Part shown: in pieces, positions 26,689 to 34,910 of the stretch
How the letters are laid out: each line of letters starts with the position of its first letter
Position numbering within the stretch: the first letter of the stretch is position 1
From: Mycobacterium sp. 1554424.7
GTDB lineage: Bacteria; Actinomycetota; Actinomycetes; Mycobacteriales; Mycobacteriaceae
DNA length: 64,000 nucleotides
Assembly: GCF_001665295.1 (NCBI RefSeq)
Contig: NZ_LZSE01000136.1
Span: 23,449 to 87,448, forward strand
Direction of reading: 5' to 3'
The notes under the pieces: generated by a model
What the model was told of the DNA's origin: nothing
The model's database searches: none
What the model saw: only the letters and a program-made list of their open reading frames with translations
Position numbers and translations under genes: made by a program

Positions 26689-27572
26689 GCCTCAGCTGGA
26701 GGAGCCGGGCCCTGCCGGCCGTCGTTCACCTGACGCGGGCCCGCGCGTACCGCAGCGCGCAAACCGCCCGCGAGCACATCGACCGGCGCGCGTCGAACCC
26801 GCAGTTCTACGGACCCCCGCCGGGGTTGCGTAAGGACGTCAACCTGCACTTGGACCGGGAATCGGCTTGGCCGATCTATTCCCTGACATCGCAGCAGTTG
26901 CACGAGCCGCAGTCGACGGTCGTCTACCTTCACGGCGGCGCGTGGGTCAACGAAATCGCCTCGCAGCATTGGAAATTGGCGGTACAAATCGCCGCCGAGG
27001 CGCGCGTCCGAGTCGTCGTGCCGATCTACCCGTTGGCGCCGTTCGCCACCGCGGCCGAGGTGGTGCCCAGGATCGCCGAGCTGGTGGCCGAGAGGGTGGC
27101 GCCCGACCACAGCGTGTGCTTGGCCGGCGATTCCGCCGGGGGGCAGATGGCCCTGTCGGCGGCGCTGCTACTGCGCGACCAGCACCGCCTGGTCCTGCCC
27201 GAAACGGTGCTGATCTCGCCCGTTCTCGACGCGTCGCTGACCAACCCGTTGATCGACGCGGTCGATGATCCGTGGCTGACGCGGGTGGGCCTTCTCGAGT
27301 TCGCCAAGCGCTGGTGTGGTGACCTTCCGCTGACCGACCCGATGGTGAGCCCGCTGAACGCCGACCTGTCGGGCCTGGGACCGTTGACGGTGTTCAGCGG
27401 CACCCGCGACATCCTCAACCCCGACGCGCGGCTCCTGGCCGAGAAGGCCGCGGCGGCCGGCGTCGAGATCGACTACCACGAACAGCCCGGCCTGGTGCAC
27501 GTCTACCCCCTGACCCCGACGCGGGAGGGCCGCGCCGCGCGCGCCCTCATCGTCGAACGTTTGTATAACTGA
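26685..27572 (+). CDS. Alpha/beta hydrolase of the hormone-sensitive-lipase family
   Basis: A 295-residue esterase/lipase. The oxyanion motif HGGAW is at about 80-84 and the nucleophile elbow GDSAGG at about 151-156 (Ser153). The catalytic Asp is likely in the SGTRDILNPDARLL region and His in PGLVHVYPL. These enzymes hydrolyse short- to medium-chain esters. I chose the GTG at 26685, which overlaps the upstream stop, over an in-frame start at 26655 inside the previous gene. No signal peptide, so probably cytoplasmic or membrane-associated with its coupled partner. Confidence 0.8.
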   Translation: MSLSWRSRALPAVVHLTRARAYRSAQTAREHIDRRASNPQFYGPPPGLRKDVNLHLDRESAWPIYSLTSQQLHEPQSTVVYLHGGAWVNEIASQHWKLAVQIAAEARVRVVVPIYPLAPFATAAEVVPRIAELVAERVAPDHSVCLAGDSAGGQMALSAALLLRDQHRLVLPETVLISPVLDASLTNPLIDAVDDPWLTRVGLLEFAKRWCGDLPLTDPMVSPLNADLSGLGPLTVFSGTRDILNPDARLLAEKAAAAGVEIDYHEQPGLVHVYPLTPTREGRAARALIVERLYN

Positions 27573-27597
27573 GGCCGATACCGGACAAATCCGGCTG

Positions 27598-27626
27598 GCC
27601 GGTGCGATGATTGCGTCGCAACCGGC
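27598..27626 (+). terminator. Hairpin after the hydrolase gene
   Basis: GCCGGTGCGA (27598-27607) pairs with TCGCAACCGGC (27616-27626), with one bulge. It starts 25 bases after the hydrolase stop; a smaller CCGGA/TCCGG stem lies just before it. No T-run. Confidence 0.4.
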
Positions 27627-27671
27627 TGAGCCGCACCCGCATTCATCGCCTTCAGGAGAGAGGGACACCCA

Positions 27672-28052
27672 ATGACTGAACAGCCATCCGCCGGCTGGTA
27701 CCCGGACCCGAGCGGTCAGCCCGGCCAAAGGTATTGGGACGGCCAGCAATGGCACGACAACGCGCCCGCCGCGGGCTCGGGCGTCGCCGCGTACGGTGGC
27801 GCGCCGTTCGGCGTCGACGCCTACGGGCGGCCGCTGTCGGACAAGAGCAAGATCCTCGCCGGGCTGCTGCAGATCTTTGTGGGGAGTTTTGGCGTCGGTC
27901 GCTTTTACCTCGGCTACACCAACATCGGTATCGCCCAAATCGCGGTGTCCTGGCTGACCTGCGGGATCGGCGCCGTCTGGCCGCTGATCGACGGAATCAT
28001 GATCCTCGTCGGCAAGGTGCCCGACTCGGAGGGGCGCCCGCTACGCGACTGA
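27672..28052 (+). CDS. DUF2510 and TM2-domain protein
   Basis: A 126-residue protein. Residues 8-30 form a DUF2510 motif (GWYPDPSGQPGQRYWDGQQW), a short actinobacterial module. Residues 57-115 form a TM2 domain: SKILAGLLQIFVGSFGVGRF, YLGYTNIGIAQIA with the family's GRFYLG pattern, and a second helix ending PLIDGIMILVG. AGGAGAGAGGG precedes the ATG. The function of these small membrane proteins is unknown. The next gene also begins with DUF2510. Confidence 0.85.
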   Translation: MTEQPSAGWYPDPSGQPGQRYWDGQQWHDNAPAAGSGVAAYGGAPFGVDAYGRPLSDKSKILAGLLQIFVGSFGVGRFYLGYTNIGIAQIAVSWLTCGIGAVWPLIDGIMILVGKVPDSEGRPLRD

Positions 28053-28121
28053 GGTGCGTGGCGGGCCCGCGTATCGTCGCCTTGGTGGGTGCAGCGTAGT
28101 TAACCCGGGGAGGATCCGCCC

Positions 28122-28973
28122 ATGACGACACCCAACCAGCCCGGCTGGTACGACGATCCGCAAGACCCCAACGCCCAGCGGTACTGGGACGGGCGGAGCT
28201 GGACCCCGCACCGCCAGCGAAAACCGGATGCGCGGGCCGCGCGACCACCGGTCACACCCCGGCAGCAACCTCCCGTCCCGCCGTCTGCCGCGCCGACCCA
28301 GGTGACACCCCTGCAGCCCCCGCCGCCCAGGCCCAATCCGCCGTCCGCGGCAGGGACCCGGGCGGCGCCTCTGCCACCGCCGCCGGGGCCCAATCGGCCG
28401 CCCCCGCCGAGCTATTCCGCACCGCAGGCCCGCCGCCCCGGGCCGGACAGGCCCCCGGAACTCCAAATTCCGCGCGCCGGCGCACAACCGGCGTCTGACG
28501 GCCTCGCGACGGTCAAGGGCGCCGCGGCAAAAATGTCGGTCCCGGCCTGGATTGTGCTCGCTGGACTCGCCGTCACCGTCATCTCAATCTTCCTGCCGTT
28601 CGCGACGGTCAGCCTCAGGCTGTTCGGGCGGACCCTGACTTCGCACGGCGTTGCCGCCGACGGAACGGCGAAGTTGGTCGTCATCGTATTGGCCGTCGTG
28701 GCCGCGTTTTTGGCGTTGCCCGTCCTGTCGGGAGCCCAACTACAGACCGCCCGGCTCATCGGACTCAGCGTTGTCGTCGGCCTCCTCGGCGCCCTGACGT
28801 TCGTGTGGTTTCACACCGTGTCCACCAAGAACAGCGAGGGCGAAGGCTTCGTCAACGTCGCGCCCGCGTTCGGGATCATGGTGTACGGCGCGGCCGTCAT
28901 CGTCACCGCCGTGGGCGTCGTGCTGCTGTGGATGGATCGATCGAAGACCAGACAGGCCGAAGGGAGGCCGTAG
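28122..28973 (+). CDS. DUF2510 proline-rich four-helix membrane protein
   Basis: A 283-residue protein. The N-terminal DUF2510 (GWYDDPQDPNAQRYWDGRSW, residues 8-27) is followed by a long Pro/Ala/Arg-rich cytoplasmic stretch to about residue 130, then four helices at about 142-162, 187-205, 210-230 and 248-268. GGGGAGGATC precedes the ATG. Such proteins are common and uncharacterised in mycobacteria; the Pro-rich part may be an interaction surface or a kinase target, which is inference. Confidence 0.75.
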   Translation: MTTPNQPGWYDDPQDPNAQRYWDGRSWTPHRQRKPDARAARPPVTPRQQPPVPPSAAPTQVTPLQPPPPRPNPPSAAGTRAAPLPPPPGPNRPPPPSYSAPQARRPGPDRPPELQIPRAGAQPASDGLATVKGAAAKMSVPAWIVLAGLAVTVISIFLPFATVSLRLFGRTLTSHGVAADGTAKLVVIVLAVVAAFLALPVLSGAQLQTARLIGLSVVVGLLGALTFVWFHTVSTKNSEGEGFVNVAPAFGIMVYGAAVIVTAVGVVLLWMDRSKTRQAEGRP

Positions 28974-29028
28974 CACATCGGTCTCCCGGCCAGCGGTCCG
29001 TCGGGCACTTCCATGTGAGCTGTGTTGT

Positions 29029-29040
29029 TAATCTTGCGAA
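29029..29040 (+). promoter_or_regulatory. Leaderless -10 element of the PadR gene
   Basis: TAATCT (29029-29034), six bases, then the ATG; no Shine-Dalgarno sequence. Same spacing as for the kinase genes. Confidence 0.5.
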
Positions 29041-29715
29041 ATGGATGACAGCGACAAGCAGGTGAAGTCGGCACTGGCCGCCACCAGTTGGGCGCTGCTG
29101 GGCATGATGTCCTACGAAGAGGAAGTCTCCGGTTACGACCTCAAAAAATGGATCGACTGGAGCGTCGACCTGTACTACTGGAGCCCGTCGTACAGCCAGA
29201 TCTACACCGAACTGAAGAAGCTCGAGGGACTGGGGCTGGTGACGTCGCGCGTTGAGCACGACGAGGGGACCCGCAGCCGCCGGCTCTACAAAGTCACCCA
29301 GGCGGGGATGGACGCCGTCACCGAGTGGACCAATCACGCACCGGTGGATCCGCCGGTGCTCAAGCACAGCGTGCTACTGCGAGTCACCTTCGGCCACCTC
29401 AGCAACCCGGCTCGACTCAAAGAACTGCTGCAGGAACACGTCGCATATGCGGAAGCCCGGCACCAGAAAGCGATCGAGGACGCCGAGGGGGCCGAGGCGG
29501 AACCGGCCTGGGCGTATTCGGTAATCGCGCTGCGCTGGGCGGCCAAGTACTACGCCGCCGAGCGCGAGTTCGCGCTTGAACTCATGAAGGACATCGACGA
29601 GGCCGACGCGATATTGCAGAAGGCCGCTAAGGGCGGCTTCGGCAAACCGCGCCCCGTGCCGGGTTATTGGCGCGAGATCGAAAAGCAGGTCCAGGCGAAA
29701 CGCGAAGCCGACTAA
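29041..29715 (+). CDS. PadR-family transcriptional regulator
   Basis: A 224-residue regulator. The PadR winged helix occupies residues 12-95 (SWALLGMMSYEEEVSGYDLKK, SPSYSQIYTELKKLEGLGLV, RRLYKVTQAGMDAVTEW). A long helical C-terminal domain (about 100-200) fits PadR subfamily 2, used for dimerisation and ligand binding. Its stop overlaps the stop of the convergent KstD-like gene by four bases. Regulators of this type often repress efflux or catabolic neighbours; the target here is not evident. Confidence 0.85.
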   Translation: MDDSDKQVKSALAATSWALLGMMSYEEEVSGYDLKKWIDWSVDLYYWSPSYSQIYTELKKLEGLGLVTSRVEHDEGTRSRRLYKVTQAGMDAVTEWTNHAPVDPPVLKHSVLLRVTFGHLSNPARLKELLQEHVAYAEARHQKAIEDAEGAEAEPAWAYSVIALRWAAKYYAAEREFALELMKDIDEADAILQKAAKGGFGKPRPVPGYWREIEKQVQAKREAD

Positions 29716-31415
29716 CACGCGCCGGCCGCGTCGACCGCCGCGATGTAGCCGTACACGAGTCCCTGCGCGATCGTCGCGCCCGCCCCCGGGTACGTCGTGC
29801 CAAACGCGTTGGCGGCGGTGTTGCCGATCGCGTACAGCCCGGCGATCGCGCTGCCGTCCTCGCGCAGCACCCGGGCCCGTCCGTCTGCCTTCAGGCCCCC
29901 ACAGGTGCCCAGATCGCTGAGCACCAATTTCACGGCGTAGAAGGGACCCTTGACCAGCGGACGCAGGTTGGGGTTCGGGGTTATCGTCGGGTCTCCGTAG
30001 TAGCGGTCATAAGCGCTGCGGCCCCGGCCGAAATCGGGATCCTCACCGGCGCAGGCGCTTTCGTTGAAGCGGGTCATCGTCCTTACGAACTCTTGCACGG
30101 GAACACCGATGCGTCCGGCCAGTCCGGCGTGGCTGTCGGCCCGCGCGGCGATGCCCGCGTCGTACCACGATTGCGGAAGCGGCATCCGCGGAAACAGTTC
30201 CGCGCCAAACACATAGCTGTTGCGGTACTTCTGATCGAAGACGATCCACATCGCTTCGATCGGGCTGCCCGACCGCTCCAGTTCGAGCAACCGCTGGCCG
30301 AACGACATGTAGTCGGTCGACTCGTTGCAGAACCGGCGGCCGTGTTGGTCCACGATCAGGCAACCGGGAAGCGACCGCTCGGCGAGCATCACTACGGGCG
30401 CCTTGCCGGGTAGCGGTGCGACGGCCGGGAACCACCACGCCTGATCCATCAAATCGATGTCCGCGCCGAGCTCTTGCGCCACGCGGATGCCGTCGCCGGT
30501 ATTGGATTCGGCGCCCAGACTGAAGTTGGCGCCCAGCGACTCGGACTGGAATTTCCACCGCATATCCATGCTGTGGTCGAAACCGCCGGTGGCCAACACG
30601 ACCCCGCGCCGAGCGGTGACTGTCACCTCACGGCCGTCGTGGTTCAAGACCGCGCCGCTCACACGGCTGCCGTCGCCGTCAAGGCGCAGCAGCGTGGTGT
30701 CGGTCCACACCGGGATGCCGGCGCGCAGCACGCCCGCGAACAGCCCGGCCGTCAGGCCCTGGCCGCCCGCCGCGTAGCGTCGGCCCAGCAGACGGCCGCC
30801 GAACCCCTGGGCCACCCGCTTGGCGAACGTCGGAATGCCCTTGCGGGGCATCCGAACCACCAGGTTCATCCAGCGGTAGTCGGCACCGGTCGTCGGGATC
30901 GAGACGCCGGCCTCGAGCACGCCCGGTCTCAAGCGGGTGCGGTACTCGCCGAGAATCGACGTGTCCAGCGGCCGGCACTCGCAGGTGCGTCCGGCCGCGC
31001 TGCCACCGGGCTCCTCGGGGTGGTAGTCGGAGTAATCGCGGGCCCAGAAAAGCCGCAGCGGCGTCGTGCGGCGCAGCATTTCGACCGTCGCGGACAGGTG
31101 GGTCAGAAAGCCGACGGAACGCCCCGCAGGCGCCGAGCCGGCCACCACCGCGCCCAGATAGGTTGCGGCTCGCTCGGCGGTGTCGTTGGCGCCGGCGTCG
31201 GCCAGCACCGGCCCCGCGGGCAGCCACAGGGCGCCCCCGGACCGGGCGGTCGAGCCGCCCACGTAGGACGACTTCTCGACGATAAGCACCGACAATCCCA
31301 GCTCGTGCGCGGCCAGCGCAGCGGCCATGCCGGTGCCCGAGCCGATCACCAGCAGGTCGACCACGGTATCGGCCACCGCTAGCCCGGCGGGAATCGTCGT
31401 GCTGTGCTCAGTCAC
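29712..31415 (-). CDS. KstD-like FAD-dependent dehydrogenase (3-ketosteroid delta-1-dehydrogenase family)
   Basis: A 567-residue flavoprotein. The FAD motif VIGSGTGMAAALAAHELG is at residues 16-33, with GGSTARSGGALWLPAGPVL after it, as in 3-ketosteroid-delta-1-dehydrogenases. Near the C-terminus AIGNTAANAFGTTYPGAGAT contains the Tyr-x-Gly-x-Gly-Ala stretch that holds the 3-keto group in KstD. It would introduce a C1-C2 double bond into a 3-keto ring. The GTG at 31415 is preferred because TACGGT lies seven bases upstream and length then equals the family norm; the frame is open to 31523. It is divergent from the KshA homologue, so both ring-opening activities adjoin. Confidence 0.8.
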   Translation of the reverse strand: MTEHSTTIPAGLAVADTVVDLLVIGSGTGMAAALAAHELGLSVLIVEKSSYVGGSTARSGGALWLPAGPVLADAGANDTAERAATYLGAVVAGSAPAGRSVGFLTHLSATVEMLRRTTPLRLFWARDYSDYHPEEPGGSAAGRTCECRPLDTSILGEYRTRLRPGVLEAGVSIPTTGADYRWMNLVVRMPRKGIPTFAKRVAQGFGGRLLGRRYAAGGQGLTAGLFAGVLRAGIPVWTDTTLLRLDGDGSRVSGAVLNHDGREVTVTARRGVVLATGGFDHSMDMRWKFQSESLGANFSLGAESNTGDGIRVAQELGADIDLMDQAWWFPAVAPLPGKAPVVMLAERSLPGCLIVDQHGRRFCNESTDYMSFGQRLLELERSGSPIEAMWIVFDQKYRNSYVFGAELFPRMPLPQSWYDAGIAARADSHAGLAGRIGVPVQEFVRTMTRFNESACAGEDPDFGRGRSAYDRYYGDPTITPNPNLRPLVKGPFYAVKLVLSDLGTCGGLKADGRARVLREDGSAIAGLYAIGNTAANAFGTTYPGAGATIAQGLVYGYIAAVDAAGAC

Positions 31416-31428
31416 GCTGAGAACCGTA
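31416..31428 (-). promoter_or_regulatory. Leaderless -10 element of the KstD-like gene
   Basis: On the minus strand TACGGT (31428-31423), seven bases, then GTG. The only GGAGG upstream is over 40 bases from the GTG, too far to serve it. Confidence 0.45.
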
Positions 31429-31516
31429 TGCCGCGCCGACGCGGCGGCGGAAGAGCCCTCCTGATGAGTGGAACAAGCCGCCCCCGCGGCACCGCCCGCG
31501 GGTTCAAATAGCGCAT

Positions 31517-32641
31517 ATGACATCGCAGCCCGACGCCGGCGAAGTTCGGCTCATTGAAGCGCAGGTCACGCCGACGCGGTTCGCCCGCGGCTGGCACTGC
31601 CTCGGCCTGGTCAGAGATTTCGGTGACGGCAAGCCGCACGCGGTCAACGCCTTCGGGCAGAAGCTTGTCGTGTTCCGCAGCGCGGACGGCAACATCAACG
31701 TCCTCGACGGCTACTGCCGGCACATGGGCGGTGACCTCTCGCAGGGTGAGGTCAAGGGCAACGAGATCGCGTGCCCGTTCCATGACTGGCGCTGGGGCGG
31801 CGACGGGCGATGCAAGCAAGTCCCTTACAGCAGGCGCACCCCGCGGCTGGCACGTACGCAGGCCTGGAACACGCTGGTGCAGGACGGCATGTTGTTCGTG
31901 TGGAACGACCCGGAACGCAACCCGCCCCCACCCGAGGTCGGCATCCCTCGCATCGAGGGTGCCACCAGCGACGACTGGACCGACTGGCACTGGTACAGCA
32001 CCGTCGTGAACACCAACTGCCGCGAAATCATCGACAACGTCGTGGACATGGCGCACTTCTTCTACATCCACGGCTCGTTGCCCACGCATTTCAAGAACAT
32101 CTTCGAAGGACACGTGGCGACGCAGTACATGAACAGTGCGGGCCGCCCCGACCTCGGCGGCACGGAAGGCGCGCGGATGCTCGGCACTACCTCGGTGGCG
32201 TCCTACTGGGGTCCGTCCTTCATGGTCGACGACCTGACCTACCACTACGCCGAGGCCGACCACCACACGGTGCTCATCAACTGCCACTACCCGATCGATG
32301 CGGATTCCTTTGTGCTGCAATACGGCATCATCGTCAAGAAATCCGAAGCCCTGCCGGACGATCTCGCGATGCAGACCGCGATCAGTCTGGGCGACTTCGT
32401 GAAGCTGGGTTTCGAGCAAGATGTGCAGATCTGGCGCCACAAGGCGCGTATCGATAACCCGCTCCTGGTCGAGGAGGACGGTCCGGTCTATCAGCTGCGT
32501 CGCTGGTACCAGCAGTTTTATGTCGACGTCGCCGACGTGCAGCCGGACATGGTGGATCGCTTCGAGTTCGAGCTGGACACCACGCGGCCTTACGAGGCGT
32601 GGATGAAACAGGTCGAGGCGAACATGGCCGCCCAGCCGTGA
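31517..32641 (+). CDS. kshA: 3-ketosteroid-9-alpha-hydroxylase oxygenase component (KshA homologue)
   Basis: A 374-residue Rieske non-haem iron oxygenase. Rieske ligands are Cys67, His69, Cys86 and His89 (GYCRHMGGD, ACPFHDW), the same numbering as M. tuberculosis KshA. Mononuclear-iron His180 and His185 lie in DNVVDMAHFFYIHG. The KshA C-terminal block RIDNPLLVEEDGPVYQLRRW is intact. With a reductase it would hydroxylate C9 of a 3-ketosteroid, breaking ring B after delta-1 dehydrogenation. No KshB-type reductase gene is in the window. The stop overlaps the next start (TGATG). Multiple KshA paralogues with different substrate ranges are usual in actinobacteria. Confidence 0.88.
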   Translation: MTSQPDAGEVRLIEAQVTPTRFARGWHCLGLVRDFGDGKPHAVNAFGQKLVVFRSADGNINVLDGYCRHMGGDLSQGEVKGNEIACPFHDWRWGGDGRCKQVPYSRRTPRLARTQAWNTLVQDGMLFVWNDPERNPPPPEVGIPRIEGATSDDWTDWHWYSTVVNTNCREIIDNVVDMAHFFYIHGSLPTHFKNIFEGHVATQYMNSAGRPDLGGTEGARMLGTTSVASYWGPSFMVDDLTYHYAEADHHTVLINCHYPIDADSFVLQYGIIVKKSEALPDDLAMQTAISLGDFVKLGFEQDVQIWRHKARIDNPLLVEEDGPVYQLRRWYQQFYVDVADVQPDMVDRFEFELDTTRPYEAWMKQVEANMAAQP

Positions 32642-32943
32642 TGACCCACGATTCGCCGATCAGGCAAGACAACCGCCTGGACGACATGCCGATGATTCCG
32701 TTGGCGTGCCAGACCTGCGGTGCCCAAGTGCTGGCGAGAAAGAGCACCTGGAATCAGACCAGCGTGCAGTGGACGGCCGACGCGACCGCCCGGTGTGCCG
32801 AACGCCTTGACGCGAAGCGGATCTCGGGACCGGGTAGCCGCGGGGTGTTCCTCGCCTGCTCGGCGTTGAGCGAGTCGATAGCCGAGGCGGTGCGCTGCGG
32901 GTCGTTGCCGGTCGTCGACGAAATAGCGTGTGCCACAACGTAA
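32641..32943 (+). CDS. Six-cysteine small protein coupled to kshA
   Basis: A 100-residue protein I do not recognise. It has Cys23-x-x-Cys26 (LACQTCGAQV), then Cys52, Cys73, Cys86 and Cys97, with WNQTSVQWTADATARCAERL in between. The pattern could be a metal or iron-sulphur site. The ATG shares a base with the kshA stop, so expression is coupled and a role with the oxygenase (electron transfer or assembly) is a reasonable inference. It does not match the CxxxxCxxC plan of plant-type ferredoxins. Confidence 0.65.
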   Translation: MTHDSPIRQDNRLDDMPMIPLACQTCGAQVLARKSTWNQTSVQWTADATARCAERLDAKRISGPGSRGVFLACSALSESIAEAVRCGSLPVVDEIACATT

Positions 32944-32951
32944 TTCGACAA

Positions 32952-33827
32952 TCATCCCTTTTCGAGCGTGAACTGGCACAAATCGGTGTAGCCGTCGCGG
33001 AACAACTCGGCGCAGCCGGTCAGGTACCTCATGTAGCGGTCGTAAACCTCTTCGGATTGGATCGCGACCGCCTCGCTCTTGTGCGCTTCGAGGGCCGCCG
33101 CCCACATGTCGAGCGTCCTCTTGTAGTGCGGCCGCAGCCGATGGATCCGGCTAATCCTGAACCCCACCTTCGTGGCGTTCTCCTCGACCATTTCCACCGT
33201 TGGCAACCGCCCGCCGGGGAAGATCTCTTCCAGTAGAAATTTGACGAAGCGCACATGCCACATCGTCAACGGGAGTTTGCGCTCCTCGATCTGCTCGCGG
33301 CTCAACACCACGATCGTGTGGAGCAGCATCGTGCCGTTGGCCGGCAGCCGGTCATAGGCCCACTTGAAGAAGGGGAGGTGGCGGTCGTAGCCGAAATGCT
33401 CGAGCGGACCGATCGCCACGATCCGGTCCACCGGCTCGTGAAACTGCTCCCAACCCCGCAGTAGCACCCGCTTGGAACGCGGGCTGTTCGATGCCGCGAG
33501 CTGCTGTTCGACGTAGGCAACTTGGTTCCTGCTCAGGGTCAGGCCGACGACGTCGACGTCGTATTTCTCCAGAGCACGAAGCATCGCGGAACCCCAACCG
33601 CAGCCCACGTCGAGCAACTTCATGCCCGGCCGCAGGCCAAGTTTGCCCAGCGCCAGGTCGATCTTGGCGATCTGGGCCTCTTCCAGCGTCATGTCGTCAC
33701 GCTCGAAGTACGCGCAGGTGTACGTCCGTGTCGGGTCTAGGAACAGCGCGAAGAAGTCGTCGGACAGGTCGTAGTGGGCCTGGACGTCCTCGAAGTGGGG
33801 CCGCAGGCGTTGAGCACTTTCTGGCAT
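32952..33827 (-). CDS. SAM-dependent cyclopropane/mycolic-acid methyltransferase family protein
   Basis: A 291-residue relative of CmaA/MmaA/UfaA enzymes. It opens with the family N-terminus LRPHFEDVQAHYDLSDDFFA and the substrate-site FLDPTRTYTCAYFERDDMTL, then the SAM motif LLDVGCGWGSAM at about 72-83, GLTLSRNQ, and EHFGYDRH. These enzymes methylate or cyclopropanate double bonds in fatty or mycolic acids. Length matches CmaA1 (287). It converges with the kshA transcript, eight bases between stops. In a catabolic setting it may modify another lipid, which is a guess. Confidence 0.85.
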   Translation of the reverse strand: MPESAQRLRPHFEDVQAHYDLSDDFFALFLDPTRTYTCAYFERDDMTLEEAQIAKIDLALGKLGLRPGMKLLDVGCGWGSAMLRALEKYDVDVVGLTLSRNQVAYVEQQLAASNSPRSKRVLLRGWEQFHEPVDRIVAIGPLEHFGYDRHLPFFKWAYDRLPANGTMLLHTIVVLSREQIEERKLPLTMWHVRFVKFLLEEIFPGGRLPTVEMVEENATKVGFRISRIHRLRPHYKRTLDMWAAALEAHKSEAVAIQSEEVYDRYMRYLTGCAELFRDGYTDLCQFTLEKG

Positions 33828-33966
33828 GCGTCCTCTCGCAATGGCTCGGGCAGGGAGTCCCTGCGGGCTTCATGCCGGCGCGGGGCCCCCGCGACTAATC
33901 CGCACCATTCGGTACGGGAGATTACACGTATCGGGCGCCGCAAAGAGGGAGCGAAACCAGGGGAGT

Positions 33967-34073
33967 TTCGGCATGTGCGGGTCGCCGACGACACGGTTCC
34001 CGCCGCCGGCGATGAATGTGGCGTCGGTGGAGGCCACCATGGCGACCGGAAAACGATGTCCGCCATCTGACAC
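33967..34073 (-). pseudogene. Remnant of an SDR C-terminus
   Basis: On the minus strand 34049-33985 reads AMVASTDATFIAGGGNRVV, aligning without gaps to AMVASDDGAFITGTEIRID at the C-terminus of the neighbouring SDR. The upstream part of the gene is missing and the tail diverges. It lies in the 283-bp gap 33828-34110, otherwise empty apart from the presumed promoter of the methyltransferase gene. Confidence 0.45.
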
Positions 34074-34110
34074 AAGGGACTCGATGACTTGGGCGGTCCG
34101 CCAGCAGAGT

Positions 34111-34893
34111 TCAGGCGTGCGCGCCGCCGTCGATGCGGATTTCGGTGCCGGTGATGAACGCGCCGTCGTCCGAGGCCACCATCGCGATTACCGACGCCAC
34201 GGCGCTCGGGTCGCCGAGGATAGCGTTGTCTTTCCCGTGCAACAGCGGTGTCTGCTTGGCCCAGAGGCCGAGGTCGTAGCCTTCGGGCATCTTGTCCAGG
34301 GTGCTCAGTGCCAGAGCCGTCGAGACCCCTCCGGGCTGGATGTTGACCGCGCGCAGCCCCTGTTTGGAGTACTCGAGCGCCAACGAGTGCGTGAATGACA
34401 ACACTCCACCCTTGCTGGCGGCATAAGCCGCCATGTAGGGATGCGCGAACGACGCTGCGGTGGAGGTGAAATTGACCACCACGCCCCGCCCCGAGGACAG
34501 CAGCGCCGGAAGCGCCTGCCGGGTCATCAGGAAGGTGCCTGTCAGGTTTATCGCGAGGGTAGCGTTCCAGTCGGCCAGCGTGTGCTGATGCGTGTTGGCG
34601 CAGCGCTGGATAGCGGCCGCGTTGACAAGCACCTCCAGCCCGCCAAGCTCGGACAGCGCCGCATCCACGGCGGCCGTTACGGCGCCCTCGTCGGAAATGT
34701 CGAGGACGGCGGTGGTCAGTCGCTTACCGCTGCCGGCATCGTCGGCGGCGGCCGCCGTTCGTGCCAGCCCGTCCGCCGCCACGTCGTAAGCCACGACTGT
34801 GGCGCCCTCATCGAGTAGTCGGGCCACCGTGGCCTGTCCGATTCCGGAACCAGCGCCGGTCACGACGACGCGTCTGTCTGCGAAACGATCCAT
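34111..34893 (-). CDS. Short-chain dehydrogenase/reductase
   Basis: A 260-residue classical SDR: cofactor loop TGAGSGIG near residue 12, an NAAA motif in VLVNAAAI, catalytic Ser in NFTSTAAS and Tyr-x3-Lys in YAASKGG. It would oxidise or reduce an alcohol/ketone with NAD(H). The ATG at 34893 has AAAGGG upstream; a GTG at 34914 overlapping the previous stop by four bases is an alternative. It follows the putative Fe/2-oxoglutarate-like gene and is probably co-transcribed. Substrate unknown. Confidence 0.8.
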   Translation of the reverse strand: MDRFADRRVVVTGAGSGIGQATVARLLDEGATVVAYDVAADGLARTAAAADDAGSGKRLTTAVLDISDEGAVTAAVDAALSELGGLEVLVNAAAIQRCANTHQHTLADWNATLAINLTGTFLMTRQALPALLSSGRGVVVNFTSTAASFAHPYMAAYAASKGGVLSFTHSLALEYSKQGLRAVNIQPGGVSTALALSTLDKMPEGYDLGLWAKQTPLLHGKDNAILGDPSAVASVIAMVASDDGAFITGTEIRIDGGAHA

Positions 34894-34910
34894 CACCCAA
34901 GCCCTTTCGG

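Noticed and set aside
33870-34073. A 67-codon gene on the minus strand
   Set aside because: Only the 20 codons similar to the SDR C-terminus look protein-like; it is better read as a remnant.
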